64,000 nucleotides of DNA from NCBI RefSeq assembly GCF_043641665.1, contig NC_092191.1:989501-1053500 (forward strand), in the 5' to 3' direction. This document shows positions 62,117 through 64,000 of the stretch, in pieces. The notes under the pieces are model-generated. The model had not been told where the DNA came from, ran no database searches, and saw nothing but the letters and a program-made list of their open reading frames with translations. The number at the start of each line of letters is the position of its first letter. Positions within the stretch are counted from its first letter, which is position 1. The DNA comes from Enoplosus armatus. Taxonomy: Eukaryota; Chordata; Actinopteri; Centrarchiformes; Enoplosidae. A program made the position numbers and the translations under genes.

Positions 62117-62132
62117 ATGGACGCCAAACGGG
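62117..62132 (+). CDS. rtn4: rtn4 alternative first exon encoding MDAKR
   Basis: The ATG in the context CAAGATGG is followed by only five codons (MDAKR) and one G, then a donor GTTAGT. The one-base overhang matches the other rtn4 exons, so splicing to the reticulon domain would give the shortest isoform, with almost no N-terminal extension. It is supported by the CpG-rich surroundings and by phase, but a five-codon exon is weak evidence by itself. Confidence 0.5.
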
Positions 62133-64000
62133 GTTAGTCTGGTCATAATCTTTTGTTTACCGACCATCTCTCGCTCCTCGTTTACATAACGCATTTGCGT
62201 TCGGTTATGTCGCGTTAGTGGCTGGTTACGTATTTGCATGAGCACCGGGACTGTGGCTGGCTTCAGCCCGGGGACCGTAGGAGGCGGATCGGGCCGCCTG
62301 CGGAGGTCATGTCGGACGGTTTGACGTTTTGTCTCCGCGGTGAGGACTGGGCTGCCGGTGGGGGCTGTCTGACGGCATCCCGGGTAGTATATTAAAATAC
62401 TGACCGTGTTGATGAGAGGGGGATCGGGCTGGTGATTAAACATAGCGAATAGTGAAACGAGATCAACGGCCGGGGTTTAGCTAGCTGTGATGCGGTGTCT
62501 ATTTTTAGCCAGGCTCCGGTGATGCTAGCACGCCTGCTACCATATGTAGCCAGGTAGCCACATTTTCACCGCGGGCCCTCCTCTTCCCCCCCACCTCCTC
62601 CTCCTCCTCCTCCTCCCATGTTGGCTGCTCGGTCCGTGTCTTTACATCCAGACAATGGCTCTCTGTTGAAACAACCGGCCACAGCTGCTGCGGTTAACGT
62701 CTGACCGCTGCTGCGTGGCTAACAGAGCTAACATGGAGTTAGCATGCTGAGCGGTAAGATACCGAGGGGGCAGCTAGCTGTCAGCTAACTCGCCAGCAGA
62801 CGGACTAGCTCGCTGTCAACGCCCACATTTACACTCAATAAGCAAGAAGCTTCCCGAATATGAACCCGCTGTTTCTATTGAATGGTGTGTGTGTGTGAGA
62901 GAGTGAGTAACCCTCAGTGACCAGCTGACGCAGTGTTTTACTGGTTTTAAACCAGCCAAGAGACGATGTTTTTACTGGAAACCCCTCTGATCTGCTCTGG
63001 AATCAGTGGAAAGCTCCGTCTCTGTAGTCAGTGTCATTATGTAACAACAGCAGCACTGAAATCTGTTTTCTAAAGGACAATTGTTAAGAATCGACTGTAG
63101 TTAAATAGCTTCACATTAACTGTGCAGAATGGTTACCAAGCAACAGAGGTGCTGATTAAACATGCTGTCCAGTCGCAGATGGGAATACATCATCAATATG
63201 TAAAGTAACTGATGTTAAACACATAGTTGTTGGCTTTAGTGCTGGTTACTTAACTCAAAATCAATCAGTCTTGATCACTGATCGTTAATGAAGTGTGTAA
63301 TTAGCGAGTTTATGTTTCTGTATGAAATGTCCTGATGAAAAACAATAAGGTGACGACTTCAGGTGTCATCGGTTTACTGTCATCTGTGACTAAGAACATG
63401 TGAGAAGTTTGTCAAACATTTGAGGATTGAACAGCCTCATTTACTTCAACTCTCTGGGGCTGCAACGAAGGATTGTTTTCATTATTGATGATTTTATATT
63501 TTTTGAAATCATCAAATCGTCCAAATATTCTGAAGCCCTTCATGGCAGCAGTGCATCTTTAGTATCTGCGTTTTGGACTGATACACAAAAGATTATTATC
63601 CATTTTGTGGATCGACTTGTCTGTTCAGCACTTAATCTTTCTTTAACAAGCTTGCCATGTCTGCATAACGAGCGTGTTTGTATTGAAGTCCTGCGGTCAG
63701 CTGGATTTGTCCACTTGGCAACAACTTGTTGTAGGAAATCTGATTTGACGTTTTCAGCCTCATAAGCTCATTAATTGGCTGTTAAACCATTTTCAGGAAT
63801 ACTTTGGTCAGCTGCCAAACACATTGGGGCCGGTCCGTCTGTCTGCGATGCTGAGCAACATGGCCGCTCGTGCTCACAGCACCTGCCATTGTCTCTCTGC
63901 GCAGAGCTCTGCTCACCCTGCAGCCTCAGTTTGCATTTTAATGCTGCTTTGCTCAGCAGACCTTTTTATTCTTTAAGGCTTGGTGAGGTGGGTCATGAGC
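62133..64000 (+). other. rtn4: rtn4 intron leading to the shared domain, incomplete
   Basis: The first 700 bases are CpG-rich with GCTAAC/GTTAGC words and a (CCT)n run near 62594-62617. The rest is AT-rich with an R1-like stretch (about 63455-63620). The acceptor of the reticulon-domain exon is not reached inside the window. Confidence 0.6.

Overview
The window is vertebrate nuclear DNA, almost certainly from a teleost fish. It has small GT-AG introns, very many (CA/GT)n microsatellites, a Tc1-like transposon, several dispersed repeat families typical of fish, and genes whose translations match vertebrate proteins almost residue for residue. I read four protein-coding genes exon by exon and checked that codon phase is kept across every junction. 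Family assignments come from recognising the proteins; no database search was run.

Layout. Positions 1-7421 hold no recognisable coding exon; they are upstream or 5' intronic DNA of the first gene, with microsatellites, repeats and a few conserved-looking non-coding blocks. Positions 7422-20556 (+) hold bmpr1a, the type IA BMP receptor: 11 coding exons, 526 aa, with a 7.9 kb first coding intron. Positions 20557-24678 are intergenic, with a hairpin MITE and a 1.6 kb Tc1/mariner element whose transposase is broken. Positions 24679-26876 (-) hold rps27a, the ubiquitin-eS31 fusion (156 aa). It shares a divergent promoter of about 340 bp with clhc1 (27214-32354, +, 584 aa), and that promoter contains a perfect RFX X-box. 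Positions 32355-41040 are intergenic and repeat-rich. From 41351 to the window end (+) lies rtn4 (reticulon-4/Nogo): the long-isoform exons 1-3 are inside, as are two further candidate first exons (58146 and 62117). All of these end in the same codon phase, as needed to splice to one shared reticulon domain exon that lies beyond 64000.

How the genes relate. They are separate vertebrate genes, not a pathway or operon: BMP signalling (bmpr1a), ubiquitin and ribosome supply (rps27a), a clathrin-linker-like protein with a probable ciliary promoter signature (clhc1), and an ER-shaping/Nogo protein (rtn4). The rps27a-clhc1-rtn4 block matches the order I know from human 2p16; bmpr1a (human 10q23) is a different neighbour.

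I found no wholly new molecular system. The most interesting signals are the X-box in the shared promoter, a 21-copy minisatellite that seems to have grown out of one terminal repeat of a MITE, a clhc1 intron made almost entirely of simple repeat, microsatellites that begin exactly at splice sites, the three phase-matched rtn4 starts, and an imperfect hairpin with arms of about 100 nt inside an rtn4 intron.
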